Below, in pieces: positions 63,545-64,000 of a stretch of DNA of 64,000 nt (position 1 is the stretch's first letter; the number at the start of each line of letters is the position of its first letter). The notes below the pieces were generated by a model. The model had not been told where the DNA came from. It saw only the letters and a list, made by a program, of their open reading frames with translations, and searched no databases. Source of the stretch: Gracilibacillus salinarum (GTDB lineage: Bacteria; Bacillota; Bacilli; Bacillales; Amphibacillaceae); contig NZ_CP095071.1 in NCBI RefSeq assembly GCF_022919575.1, forward strand, positions 1,984,001-2,048,000. The letters run 5' to 3'. Made by a program: the position numbers and the translations under genes.

Positions 63545-64000
63545 AACTAGCTATTTTGTAGAACTGTATTGCAAAATGCTTATTTTGACATAGATTATCT
63601 GCTTAGCAAAGCTTCGGAAATAGGCTCCGCGTCCTGTGGGGCACGGCTGAAGCTAACTTTTGAAAGAAAATTCTTTCCTTTCAAAAGTGGATCTTTAGCT
63701 CGTGCTGATCCCACGGGAGTCTCCGCCTATTTCCTACGCTTAAGGAAGTGTTACAACGTATGTAACAGCAGATAGCAGTGGTTCTTGGCATTTTTCCATA
63801 GCTATTATATATGCATGCGATCAATATGCTAGCTCTGACAAGTAGCTCAAGTAGCAGCCTAGCTTCAGCCGTGCCCACATGATGCGAAGTGGTTTGCCTG
63901 CGCTGATGTATAGCTCCACAATTCATGCAGCAGCTAGGATAACGAGCACTATCTGCGAGATTTACACCTTAGTTTTAATGAAATACAATGTCTAGCACGA
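63545..64000. repeat. Large palindromic element, copy 5 (cut by window edge)
   Basis: From TCTGCTTAGCAAAGC and GGAAATAGGCTCCGCGTCC it follows copy 2 in the same orientation. One inner hairpin differs: GCTAACTTTTGAAAG pairs with CTTTCAAAAGT in place of the normal middle of the arm. The right end lies beyond the window. Confidence 0.8.

Overview
The window comes from a low-GC, endospore-forming, flagellated Gram-positive bacterium of the family Bacillaceae. SpoIIID, SpoIIQ, SpoIID, SpoIIR and Spo0F are all present, and the gene order follows the Bacillus subtilis segment from spo0F back to mbl/flhO/flhP. Acidic secreted and lipid-anchored proteins fit a salt-tolerant genus such as Gracilibacillus or Oceanobacillus, but the genus is a guess. 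Every confident gene lies on the minus strand, so the region reads from high to low coordinates.

Layout in reading order. From 63.2 to 57.2 kb: spo0F, fbaA, murAB, rho and a type-B L31 gene, without the glpX and transaldolase genes that I recall beside them in B. subtilis. From 56.6 to 44.8 kb: tdk, an unrecognised helical protein gene, prfA-prmC, spoIIR, a GNAT-like gene, sua5 (ywlC), mntP, ywlE, a chemoreceptor gene, rpiB, ywlG and glyA. From 43.4 to 33.0 kb: upp, a Vpr-like subtilase gene and the complete ATP synthase operon (atpZ-I-B-E-F-H-A-G-D-C). From 31.5 to 24.0 kb: ywzB, ywmB, murAA, spoIID, spoIIQ, an AimR-like receptor gene and spoIIID. From 23.7 to 20.2 kb: mbl, flhO, flhP, a small membrane protein gene and fabZ. 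From 19.1 to 13.7 kb: an acidic lipoprotein gene and a TetR/adaptor/RND efflux operon. From 13.5 to 3.4 kb: a TagO/WecA-type gene followed by a surface polysaccharide cluster (polymerase, glycosyltransferases, PssD/PssE-like pair, flippase, CapA-like and asparagine-synthetase-like proteins). From 3.3 kb to the left edge: a partial autolysin with ten peptidoglycan-binding-like repeats.

The intergenic DNA is unusual. Three arrays (24.7-25.2, 19.4-20.1 and 43.7-44.0 kb) share an exact 52-bp period although one has a different core sequence. Two shorter arrays have a 51-bp period and contain inverted repeats. A family of about 650-bp non-coding, near-palindromic elements occurs at least five times (three near full length, one internally deleted, one cut by the window edge). 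A dense cluster of DnaA-box matches lies upstream of sua5.

The points most worth following are the AimR-like receptor that lacks a DNA-binding domain and sits between spoIIQ and spoIIID, the giant palindromic elements, the 52-bp arrays, the DnaA-box cluster, and an arginine phosphatase (YwlE) with a helical insertion.
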